DNA of 64,000 nt from Progne subis subis (Eukaryota > Chordata > Aves > Passeriformes > Hirundinidae): contig JAKJHU010000156.1 of assembly GCA_022316685.1 (NCBI GenBank), positions 1-64,000 of the forward strand, written 5' to 3'. A program made the translations under genes and the position numbers. This document shows positions 1-10,420 of the stretch, piece by piece (the first letter of the stretch is position 1; every line of letters starts with the position of its first letter). Below the pieces are notes generated by a model, which was given only the letters and a program-made list of their open reading frames with translations, did not search any database and was not told where the DNA came from.

Positions 1-1970
1 ATGGGTTTGGGTGGTTTTCTGTAATTTGTTAATAAAGTCCACATTGTGGACTTCAAGTAGTTAGTTATTGGGTTTAAAGTAAGAATAACTTAGCTGGCGT
101 TTCACAGCTGGATGGATTGTCCTTGAAAAGACCTTGTAGAGATAGAGAGGTGCTCCATTTTACCTCCATTTACTAGTTTGCTAGTTAGAGCTCACAACTT
201 GTGAGGCTGTAATGTAGATAAGAATTAATAAACACCGAGTCCGAACATGAAACCGTGACTCCTGTGTATTAATCCTGGCTCTAACATGAAGAAGAAAAGA
301 ACCAACACACTGGGATTCAGCTGGATGCAGGATTTGGCCACATTTCTCACACTCACAGCCCTGCCAGCTCCCACGGGCACCACGCAGGTGAGGGCAGCAG
401 CTTCCTGCTGAACCCCAACCCCTTCACTGCCCAGCACCCAAATGTCCTTGGCAGAGGGGCTGCACAGGTGTCACCAACCACTGCCCTGAAACACCTTGGC
501 TCCCGGTCTCAGGGGTCACTTGGTATTTGCTGTCCCAAAGCCAGTGGAACTGGGGCAGCCAGACACAAACCCAACCCTGGGAACACCCTGTGCAGCCTGA
601 ATTCCCCCTGCAGCCATGGAAGAGCAAGTGGCAGGGGACTGGCCAACATCTGGAGCTCCAACATCAGGCTGCGGCTGCAGGACAGCTCCTTGGAAAGTGG
701 ATTTGTCTGAACTGCACGTGGAATTGTTTGTAAGCACTGGATCAATGCCTTGCAGACAGAATAAACCCACTGGTTTGGTAATAAGGAGATTGAGTATATG
801 TTTCAGTCTCTTGCCTAGATATTTGCCACCTCTGCAAGCTGAAAGGAGAAGCAGGCAATGAATATTTTGACATATATTCTAAAGGTTGTACCAACACAAG
901 CTGATGGAACACACAAATAGGAAAAAACCCCACATAGTTTGCATTATTACTTACTTATGAATGAGCCCAAGAGGCCCACAGATTGCTAGCTGAACTTTTT
1001 GGAATAGTGCTACTTAAATTAAGTGCTCTAGTCCCTGTTCTGGTTTACATATATTTAACTCTCCCTTCCCACACAAACTTTGTATTTGAACAAATAACTG
1101 ATTTCTTCAATGTATTATTCTCCCTTTAAAGATAGCACTCTTGGGACAGGTCACTGATTTGGCAATCTTTTAGCCTAAATCCATTTAAGCCACCAGCCCC
1201 CAACCTTATTTTCCTGATTTGGCTGAAGGTGGAGCTGTCTGGGTGCACGAGCTGACTCGCCTGTGAAAGCGGATTTTCCTTCCCCAGCTGAGACAAAGGC
1301 ATTCCCAGAGCAATGCAAACCCTTCCACACTGCCATCCTCTGGCCAAAGATGTATACAATATTAATGACAGTTATTTCTGTCCTGTGGCGCATTCAGTCC
1401 TGGAAGAATAGCGGGAATCTTCCTAGTTCCTGAAGAATCTTTACTGGAAAAGATCTAGTAAGTCTGATCAAAATAGAAAGTAGAGGGGTGTTTCCCCCCC
1501 CACCCCCATCCAAGTGCACCTTTCTTGTATTACTTCTGTGAAGGTGAATATATACTTATCCAAAAAGGTATCACAGTCTAACAGGATATCTAAGGACAAT
1601 ATTATTGGAATGCATGTTTTTCAAGCTCAGAAGCTAAAGGATGGGGGAAAAGGTCAAAGCAGACAATACAGAAAGGAGTTTGCTCTTGGAATGTCTGCCC
1701 AGAGTCAGCTGCTGCATGAATGATCATGTCTGGGGACTGTCCAGTACAAGAATGACAAAACTCAGTCAGGACCCGCTGAATTTGCAACCGACTTTGACAC
1801 TGGCACGGTTACCTAAAGTACCTGGACTCAAACAAGATCCTGGCACTGAATCTCCCACCTCTAATCCAGGCTACCATCAGGAAAACTACCAGGTGGCAAA
1901 CAAGGAAAGCGATTCCTCAGTCACAGACAACAGGGCACCAGAGTTTGTGTCAATGCAGCTACAGCAAACT
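1..1970. other. Unique non-coding sequence
   Basis: I recognise no gene or interspersed repeat here. The only simple repeat is a short C-rich tract near 1494-1507. Reading frames are short and overlap on both strands, and none shows a protein family motif or a coding-like splice context. Confidence 0.6.
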
Positions 1971-2070
1971 GTTCCAGGGATGGGGCAGTCACAGCTTCTC
2001 TGGGCAACCTGTGCCAGGGCTTTCCCACCCTCACAGTCAATAATTCCTTCCTAATAAAAATCTAAACCTG
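1971..2070 (-). mobile_element. CR1 LINE fragment, internal piece of the 3' region
   Basis: Read on the plus strand, this matches the middle of the inverted CR1 3' region: a 'ttccagggatggggcagtcacagc' type motif (1972 on), then 'tctctgggcaacctgtgcc', 'ccaccctcaca' and a diverged 'taaacctg' end. The terminal octamer tail and the 'ggttgggttggaaggga' block that should lie to the left are missing. The copy has therefore lost its own 3' end as well as its 5' part, which suggests an old, deleted insertion. Confidence 0.8.
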
Positions 2071-4203
2071 ATGTAAATATCACTGCAGAGCTCTCATGTT
2101 AGGAAATCCCACCTTCTGTAATGAAGATGAATTTATCCCAGGACTGTGTCCAGGCAAATCTCTCTGCTCTAGACCTCAGCCATTAAATGAAAACAGAGCC
2201 TACAACAGCAAAGAAAATCAAACTGACCGGTGCCATGACTGTGTGCAGCGAGGATTGTGTCTCCTCTAGTGCCACCAGGCATATAATCCTTGACAGAAAA
2301 CAGCAAGCACTCACTGAGACCTCGCCTAGAATTAAAAGCTGCAACACCTGCTGGGCTGTAAGTAACACACAGGAGGTACCAACCCAGGTGTTACAGAACA
2401 GCAGTGCATGGATTGGAGAGGATGTGGTCCAAAGGGCTGCTGCAGAGGTGTCGTGCAGTGATTGCTTTCTCCTTAACTCTGGCGTCTGAGTGCCAGAATT
2501 CAGGAGCACATTGTTGGCACTCCCCTCCTGACGCCTCCAGGCTGTGAGGCTCAGTAAGCTGCAGGAACAGGCTGACAAAGAGCTGCCCCAGGAGCCTGGA
2601 ACAGGTTGAAGCCACGAGGTGGATAAATGACAACCCCAAAGTGACACTGACAGCAGTGTCACACTCTTCTCTGTGCAGGCCTGGTGCAAGGGGATCAACT
2701 CACCTTCCCCCTGGGGGAAAACAGACGAAGTTCCACCAAATCTCAGTGCAGGCCCTGGTGATTCCCTGGCTCCCAGCACACATTTGAACCTACCTGCAAA
2801 CACAGTTCCAGTCCTGGGATGCATGCACTGGATAAAGCTTGGGAACCACTCAGGGAAGCATGGACCCCCACACTTACAGCGTACAGCATCCACTTGCAAA
2901 TTTAGCTGCATTCAAGAGCTGAGACCTTAATTTGGCATTTCAGACTGCTGCATTTGCTTTGGTAGTTTTCCTATTACTGTTGTGAATAGTGTCTGGGCTC
3001 CTACATAATTAACAGCAGCATAATGCCTACGAAGTGCTTCTAATTTGCTAGGCTGCCTTTTCATGCAAGTGAAAAAAATTTAAGCAGGCATTAGCAAGCA
3101 AGAGGCAGAGCCCCACATATGCTGCTAGTGGAGGAATCCTGTGTTCCTGCCTTGAGCAAAAACCTGAAATGATGAAACTATCCACCAAAATATCTAAAAA
3201 ATAAAAACCAGCAGATACCAGGTGATTCCTTTGCATCTTCCTTTGGCATGAGACCATGAATGTGGTCCAGCCTTCAGTTTTGAGACTGATACAGAGATGT
3301 GCCATTTCTTACAGAGTGAGCTACAGAGAGATGTCCTGCCATGTTCTGGCCCACACAGGTCTCCCTGCTACTCTCCAGTGCCTAATACTGATCCAGGCAC
3401 TGTAGCAATTCCCGTTTCCCCAAATTAAAGAAAAAAACTAACGGATTCAACCTCCCAACCCTGGGGCAGTTCTCTCCTCCAAGTACTCCATACAAAATCT
3501 CCCATGAGACAATCTCTTCTTACTCTCCTTGCTCCTGAATCCCTTTAATAAGACATTCTCTTTTATCAGAATCCTTTCTATCTTTGCTTTTTTTTTTACC
3601 ATCTCTTCTCCCTTCCCCCACACTCTCCCCTTTTTTTTAACTGCCAGATAAAGAAGTTCTCACAGAGTGCAGCTGCATTTAACTAAGGATTTGGAATTCT
3701 GCAAGATGCCCTGGGTTGCTGCGGACAGCATACCAACCAAGCCTTAAAAAAGCTAGAGGAAGAAGCACACACAGCCCCTACATCTCAAGTAATTCCCACG
3801 TTGCTGTCAATATAGCTGATGTTTTGGTGCTGCAGTGATTTTCCCTGAGCCTCGGAATGGGAAGCAGGCATGGTTGGGCATTTATCTTTTGGCAAGTGCT
3901 CGTTCCCTTCAGTATCCAGCAAGCCTCTTTTTAACTTCCCTGATAACAAGTACATTGTTTACAGCAAACATTCTCACAGAAGAATGTAGCTTTCATCCGA
4001 GGTCAGGCTCAGGGAGATGTTAGCACAGCTGAAGGGATGTGCAGCAGGTCATTCTGCCTCTACTTCTCCTCTAGTATCAAAGAAGCAATACGGAAGTGTG
4101 TAGATTTTTAGAAGGTGTAATGTTGTTCCCTATGAAAATAAGTTTTACCTGAACATCCCCCCTTCCTCCTACATTCCATTAGCTCCTAATGCTAAGCACA
4201 ACA
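2071..4203. other. Unique sequence with one long but unconvincing ORF
   Basis: The longest frame outside repeats in the window lies here: 242 codons on the minus strand, 2183-2911. Its product is rich in Ser, Leu and Cys with no recognisable domain, and an overlapping 100-codon frame runs on the other strand, so I treat it as chance. A pyrimidine-rich stretch at about 3560-3640 contains T tracts. No repeat family was recognised. Confidence 0.55.
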
Positions 4204-4383
4204 TCATATAATCACAGATTGTGTTGGGTTGGAAGGGATCCTCAAGCTCATTTCATTCCACCCCCTGCCATCGGCAAGGACACCTTCCACTATCTCAGGC
4301 TGCTCCAAGCCCTGTCCAACCTGGCCTGGAACACTTCCAGGGACCCAGGGGCAGCCACAGCTTCTCTGGGCAACCTGATGTAA
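4204..4383 (-). mobile_element. CR1 LINE, 5'-truncated 3' end
   Basis: The inverted CR1 3' end starts with a degraded octamer tail (tcatataatcacaga), followed by 'gttgggttggaagggatcc', 'ccccctgcca', 'ggacaccttccacta' and 'ccaacctggcc', and stops after 'tctctgggcaacctg'. About 180 bases are retained. The abrupt right end fits the usual 5' truncation of CR1 during target-primed reverse transcription. Confidence 0.92.
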
Positions 4384-6446
4384 TCCTCATGCAGCATGGA
4401 ATATCCCTTTGGTTGGTTCAGGTCAGGTGTCCTGGCTGTGCCCTCTCGCTATTCCTCACTCAACCCCAGCACAGCTCAGCAACAGCCAAAACAGCCCAGT
4501 CTTACCAACACTGCATCAGTCACAAACCCAAACCAGCACCATACAGGCTGCTGTGAGGGAAATGGGCTCCATCCCATCCGTACTAGAACAGCAAGACAGG
4601 CATCATTACCTTCCTGTTACATCCTTTAAAGAAACACAATCTGTTCCCACCATTATATTTAAGCCCTGAGCTTTCCAAATGAATATTGGTACAGCAATCT
4701 GAAAAAAATCCAGTTCAGAATAAAATTATTAAAAAAAAAAAAAATCATCCATCATTTTTAGCACAGAGTTTTCAAGCTTGTTGCAGCTGCAGGATTCCCC
4801 TGCATGTCAGTGCTTTTGCCTTGCCCCTTTGGGAATGAGACTGTTCCTAAAGGAGTGACACAGCAGCAGGGACCAGCAAGAGTCTGTCCCTTCCTCACCT
4901 GGGGGAGGTCAGTAAGCAGAAAAGAATGAGCATTTGGTGTCCTGAGCAGCCCCAGCTGGCACCTCCACCCACAGACCAGGGTCTCCACTCCAACCAGGAC
5001 AGTCCTGGCCTGAGTTACCACAGAGGAGTGAGCCAGGAGTGTCTCCAGCACATCTGCATGAACCTCTTGGACTCACACTGTCTCTTCACCTCCAGCCCCT
5101 CAGAGCAGCAAGCCAACTAAATCCCTGGAGCAGTGCTCCTCCTGGCTGGGATCAGCTGGCAACATAGCAGGGATTTACCCTAGCGTCCTCCCATCCCACT
5201 AATGGAAGGGCTGTCCCAGGAATGCCCCCAACAGGTTCAGCAGGAAGCTTCTCAAAGGAGTCTGGCAGCAGACAACAAAGGAAAGGCTTTCAGGCACTAC
5301 AGGGAAGCAGAGGCCACTTCAACGGGACTCCTTTGCCCCCTAATCTAATTTTAAGAGCTCTTTAACTACACACCCTTCCTTTCTCCAGCAGCTTGAATAC
5401 TCCTCTGCACTACAGACCAAACCTAAACCGAATTAAATTCTGGTGGCCACAAACCTGTCCCCCTTCAAACAGCATCACTTTGCAATGTGCTCACCCATGT
5501 TCCTCAGCAGCTTTGGGTGAATATCCCTTTGTGTGTCCCTCTTGGCTTTCATATAGGAGACTGTGCACATTTGAAGCAGGGCCATTGCTCAGCACTCACT
5601 CCTGGGAAGAGGATGAAAGTACAAACAGCATGTGACAGATATTTCTCAGTCACCTCACACATTGCTGGGATACTGCAGCAGCAACACAGCCCAGGAATGC
5701 ATGAAACGAGAAGCTTTGTTGTTCATTTCCTTTCCAAGCTGCAGAACAGACGTCAGGATCTCCAGGGCTTCGCTGTGTCCCTGCAGCAAAGCCTGGATGA
5801 GCAATTACAGTGGCCCCTCCCGAGGTGAGGATGTATCATCGGCCGCTGCCTTCATCACCCATCGTGCATGACACCAAATGTTCAAGCAGGTAATTAGGTC
5901 ACAATCTTTGACATGACAGAAAACAATCCCCCTTCCCTGCCATGCTAACAGGCTTCAGCAGCCAAACATTCCCGAACTCTTAACCAGGGTTTCAAAGTGC
6001 TGAGGGCACAGGTTTAGCTGCTCCCCCCAGGCTGGGAAAGTGCTGGCATACCTTTTTTCACCATTAAGTGTCTACGTTTGCAAACAAATCCCGGGCAGAG
6101 CTCTGGCGCCTGCTGTTTGATGGCTTTCACTGGAGTCAGGCAGATGAACCGAAGGGAATTAGCGCCTGGGTTTAACAAAGCGCAGCTACAACCAGCTGAC
6201 ACGGGGCTGTCAGCACGCTCGACAGGCTTCAGAGGGAGGAAACGGGGTTATTCCTGTACAGTGAAGCAAGGTACTACGGGCAGACTTGAGTGAGGGCTGA
6301 AGATACAAAGAGGATTACAGCTCAAAGGAAGCTGGCACACCAGCTAGGGAGAAGTCTGGGTATTCCAGCCCTTTGTGCTCCATCACAACAGCACAGCTCA
6401 GCATCCCAGAGTTGTTTTGATTTGTGTCCATGATCTTGTGCCTGTA
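4384..6446. other. Unique non-coding sequence with an A tract
   Basis: No gene or interspersed repeat is recognised. A run of 14 A lies at 4731-4744. Reading frames reach 113 codons but overlap in several frames and show no motifs. Confidence 0.55.
4731..4744. repeat. Poly(A) tract, 14 bp
   Basis: Uninterrupted run of 14 A following 'taaaattatt'. No retroposed sequence is recognisable upstream. Confidence 0.9.
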
Positions 6447-6740
6447 GAATTCCAAAATCTCAGAATGGGTTGGGTTGGAAGGGATCTTCAAGCTCATTTC
6501 ATTCCATCCCCTGCCATGGGCAGGGACACCTTCCACTGTTCCAGGTTGCTCCAAGCCTCATCCAACCTGGCCTTGGACACTTGCAGGGAAGTGTCAGAGA
6601 GGCTGCTCTGGGCACCCTGTGCCAGGGCCTCCCCACCCTCCCAGGGAGGAATTTTTTCCTAACATCTGATCCAACCCTGCCCTCTGTTACTTTAAAAGCA
6701 TTGCCCCTTGTGCTGTCACTATCTGCCCATGTCCTTTGAA
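6447..6740 (-). mobile_element. CR1 LINE 3' end, about 290 bp
   Basis: Inverted copy. From the left it shows the degraded octamers (gaattccaaaatctcagaat), 'gggttgggttggaagggatc', 'cccctgccatgggcagggaca', 'ctccaagcc', 'ccaacctggccttggacac', 'gtgccagggcctccccaccc', 'tttttcctaacatctgatcc' and 'gccccttgtgctgtcact'. It extends further into the element than most copies in the window and probably stops at about 6740 by 5' truncation. Confidence 0.95.
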
Positions 6741-7340
6741 AACATTAGAAGTTGAAACCTCCTGTTTGCATTTCAAGCTTGCAAAGTAGATGATGCTTTT
6801 AAGCTCAGATCTGGTGCCTTTGTGTGTCTGTAGAAAGGGGAATTTAAAACCTGTACTGTTATGCCATCTATCCAGAGAGCTTCCTCCTCTGAGCAGCTCA
6901 GAAATGTGGCAGCTCAGAAATCCAAGCCCCTCCAGGTGCAACACAATGTGCTTTTTCATTTTCTGCTAATTGACTTTGTGCTCACTTTCTGCTACCTGAC
7001 AGGTCATTGGCAACTAGAAGGGCCCACGATGGAGTACCTGTGATCATCAAGCTTCCAATGTCATTTACCCCACCAAAGTTAAGAGGCAGAGGACATTCCC
7101 AGCCCAACAGGGTGTCTCAGTCTGGAAAGAAGAGCTCTCTCTCTGGCTGTAACAGAGCCCAGCACATTCTGGGCAGTTGTTTGCTCACACACCATCTCAT
7201 CCCAGAGCCAGCTCAAATTCCTCGTCCAGATCAGCCTGTGCTTGTTCTTTCCTTGTTTGCTTCACAGTTGCCATTGTTTGTTTTCCTTCTCTGAGTCCCT
7301 GCTGTTTCAGCCAGTCTTTTCAAGGCTTTTGGTAAATGGT
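6741..7340. other. Unique non-coding sequence
   Basis: About 600 bases between two CR1 copies. I see no gene, simple repeat or recognisable element. Confidence 0.55.
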
Positions 7341-7545
7341 GTCACAGAATCTTTGAATCACTAAGGCTGGAAAAGAGCCCCAAGATTACCAGGTCCATTC
7401 CCTGAGGAGGAGCAGCAAGTCATGACCTATGCCAAGGTGTTTACTGCTTGAATTCAGAAGCATTGCCAGAAGCCACTCCACCACGTTCTTCACTTGACAA
7501 AGATGTTTTCTTCTCCACTGAGATCAGCCTAAGTTTTCTGATCCA
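7341..7545 (-). mobile_element. Old, diverged CR1 LINE fragment
   Basis: This opens with 'tcacagaatctttgaatcactaaggctgg' and 'aaaagagcccc', the inverted CR1 tail in the form 'aaggttggaaaagacc' used by older subfamilies. Later parts (agccactccacca, a 'gacaaagatgttttctt' segment) only loosely follow the element. The right boundary is uncertain. It is clearly more diverged than the 'gggttggaaggga' copies around it. Confidence 0.6.
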
Positions 7546-9657
7546 GAACATAACACCCACCTAGAATGAACGTTACTTTTCAGGTACCAAATCCTGAGTC
7601 AGGGCTGTTTAGCCCTGAAGGAGAACCAACCCTTTTATGTCTCCACCTGCCCTGCCTCCAGTGTCCCCTTGTACCACCAGAGCAGATTTCCCCAGACAGG
7701 CCTCCTTGGCTTCCCTTATCCTCTGCCTTCCTTGGAAATCCAATTACATTTTTCTTTGCATATCCCAGGAACGCCAAATGAAAGCCACAACAAATCTGTA
7801 CAAGCAGCACTCTGGATTTCTTTCTAATCCTTTGTTTTATTCTCAGCCTTTTGGAGGACATGCCTATAGATGTGCCACCAGATGCACACCAGCTCATCCA
7901 GCTGGCAGCAGGGGCTCCCTTCTCACAGCTCCCCAAGAGCAGAAGGGAAGAGTAAGAACGTTTCAAATTCCTTCCACTACAGCACAAATGCTCTAATGCT
8001 AAGCTTTTACACTTGCTAAGAGATGGGAATCCTCCTCCAAATGCAGGGCAGGGAACTCCCCAGCACTTCAGCTGTGAGCTCAAAAAGCAGCTTACCTGGA
8101 GGAACAAGAGGCAGAGCCTGAAATGGAGGCAAATTGTCGTTTTGTCATTGTCGTAGCCACTAAAATCTGAACCTGATGGAGGACAGCACAGCAGAGCAGT
8201 GCCCCAGCTCCTCCAGAATGCCACTGACTCAAGTTACTCCATTAAAAGCAGTTATTTTGCTTAGCCACACTCTACTAGAGAGTGCAAAAACACACAAAAA
8301 TTTTGCTAGAGTGTTATATCCAGGTGTTCTGGCTGAAGTGAAGAGTTAAAGTCCATGTATTTTTCTACAGGACAAGAGACTAAGATTGACAGTTCATTCC
8401 TATTTACAGAAAAGGGATCCAGCTTAAATCCTAGGAACTGAATTAATCGACAGGCTGCAACAGATCCAGCTATGGCCTGTGCTGAAGCACAAACTCCATC
8501 AGGTGTGATCACTGCTGAGCACAGGAGGGCCAGGCAGTGCTAAACAGGGCTTGGGTTCCCCCTTTTTGCCTCTCTCTTTCTACCTTTTTGTTTTCCTTTA
8601 GCCACTGAAGCCAAAGTCCCACTGAACACTCTCCTCCTCACCTGCAGGCTGAGGGATTGTGTCCAGTGTATGCCAGGGAAAGGCCTGCAGGTCTAAGAGC
8701 AGATTAAAAGTCTCTTCTCTCTGGTTTGGGCACAGCACTACTCAGAGCTCACTCTCCCTACCTCCTTCATTACCCATTAGTACATGTAAAACAAATGTCC
8801 AGTTTGGCCACCATCATTTATGACAGTTTGGGCCCATAAAAGTCAAAAGAGAGGATTTATGCTTGCCTGGGTGCAGAGGTTAAGTGATACAGTACTGAGC
8901 CCTACTCAAAACACATCTGACACAGGGCTTAAAGTATTTTAGTCCTGAACTTCAAATCTCAGCTGTGGCAGTGCTGTCCAAATCCTCCTAAGGCTGTTGG
9001 AAGTCAGTCTCTACATTCAGTAATGAGCTGGAAAGGGTTCACAAAATAGTGGCTGCAAGTTCAACGAAACAACACATATGGAGTTAAAAAATATATATAA
9101 AAAAAAAAAAAAATAAAAAAAATTAAAAAAAAAAAAAAAGAAAAAGGAAAAAGGAAAAAGCACAAAATCAGATAATTATATCCCAATAGGAAGAGCTGAT
9201 AGAGTTTACTACTGTTTGTGCTGTTGAAAAATGAGAGCCTCACCCTTTTTTGTTGATCTGATGATTCTGATTTAAAATCCACTTAATGAATACAATTAAT
9301 GAGACTGCTGGGCAGGATGGATGTGGTTTGGTTAACACTTGCAACTTATATTTAAATAAAGCGCTCACACCCAGTCCTACAAACAGCTTGTTTGAGCCAA
9401 TTCGAAGTCAGGCCTGTTAGCACACTGTCAGCTACGGAAACTTATTTGGTATTTAAACAAAAATCCTCAGAGCTGGCAGCTGGCTGGGGTGCAGCGCAAT
9501 GGAGCAGCTTCTCTTGCTGGATTCATCTGCTCATGCAGTTATGGACACTTTTCACCAGCGGTGTCACCTGCTCAGAGCCAAAGGAACCACACCTGTGAGG
9601 TGGGTCTGCTTCAGGAGGGCTCTCCTCAAATCCCTGTGCCCTGGTCCAGCACCACAG
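7546..9657. other. Unique sequence with an A-rich simple repeat
   Basis: A 214-codon minus-strand frame (7580-8224) has no recognisable motif and overlaps plus-strand frames. It contains one excellent-looking donor (ctccag|gtaagc, minus strand, near 8095) but no convincing coding exon. The A-rich repeat at 9085-9160 is listed separately. Confidence 0.5.
9085..9160. repeat. A-rich low-complexity tract
   Basis: About 76 bases, nearly all A, with an internal ATATATATA segment, single T interruptions and a terminal AAAAAGG-type pentamer/hexamer run repeated three times. It could be an expanded poly(A) tail, but I see no retroposed body upstream. Confidence 0.9.
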
Positions 9658-10012
9658 GCTGGGAGAGCTCAGAGCCCCTTCCAGAGCCTAAAGGGGCTCC
9701 AGGAGAGCTGGAGAGGGACTGGGGACAAGGGATGGAGGGTCAGGACACAGGGAATGGCTTCCCACTGCCAGAGGGCAGGGATGGATGGGATATTGGGCAG
9801 GAATTGTTCCCTGGGAGGGCGGTGATGCCCTGGCACAGGGTGCCCAGGGAAGCTGTGGCTGCCCCTGGATCCCTGGCAATGTCCCAAGGCCGGGCTGGAT
9901 ATTGGGGCTCAGAGCAGCCTGGGACAGTGGAAGGTGTCCCTGCCCATGGCAGGGTTTGGAAGAAGATGAGCTTTTAGATCCCTTCCAATTCAAACCATTC
10001 TGGGATTCTGAT
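9658..10012 (+). mobile_element. CR1 LINE 3' end, about 350 bp
   Basis: Forward copy. It runs from 'gggagagctcagagcccctt' through 'gctggagagggactgggga', 'aatggcttcccactgccagag', 'gatgggatattgggcagga', 'aagctgtggctgcccctgg' and 'ggaaggtgtccctgccc' to the terminal 'attctgggattctg' octamers. The 5' side is truncated near 9658. Overlapping frames across it come from the element and are not a host gene. Confidence 0.96.
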
Positions 10013-10317
10013 GCACAGCATGCAGTTACTGGACTATGATTAAAGTGCAGCTACTTCTGCTGACAAATCCTGTACATCAGCTCAGAAATTCTGTCTATTT
10101 CTTATTTTTATAAATCTCTTGTCTACATATATAGCTTAAGGGTAATGCTTTTTGTGGGAAAAATGAGCTCAAAATAAATCCCTTCATTCCTCAGTTAAAG
10201 AAAAAATATTTTCATAATTCTAATTGAGCTGCATTAACCTCAGGTTTTAAACTGCTTCAGATCACTATTCTTCCACAGGCATCTCATTGACACAGTTATC
10301 ACCAGACTTCTCCATAG
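10013..10317. other. Unique AT-rich spacer
   Basis: About 300 AT-rich bases between a forward and an inverted CR1 copy. No gene or repeat is recognised. Confidence 0.55.
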
Positions 10318-10420
10318 GATCACAGAATCATAGAATGGTTTGGATTGGAAGGGACCTTACAAACCATTTATTTCCATCCCCTGCACAGCAGGGACACCAC
10401 CTTCCCCTTTTCTGCCAGCC
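10318..10420 (-). mobile_element. Short CR1 LINE 3' end, about 100 bp
   Basis: The inverted CR1 tail retains two clear octamers (tcacagaatcatagaatgg), then 'tttggattggaagggacctt' and 'tccatcccctgca'. It is lost after 'gggacaccaccttcccc'. A heavily 5'-truncated insertion. Confidence 0.92.

Noticed and set aside
2183..2911. 242-codon minus-strand frame, the longest outside repeats
   Set aside because: Ser/Leu/Cys-rich product without any motif, overlapping frames on the other strand, and no plausible splice or promoter context. A frame this long can arise by chance in 64 kb with moderate GC.
7580..8224. 214-codon minus-strand frame with a perfect-looking donor (ctccag|gtaagc) near 8095
   Set aside because: The protein has no recognisable features and codon choice does not look coding. 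A donor alone is common by chance. It could belong to a non-coding RNA, which cannot be judged here.
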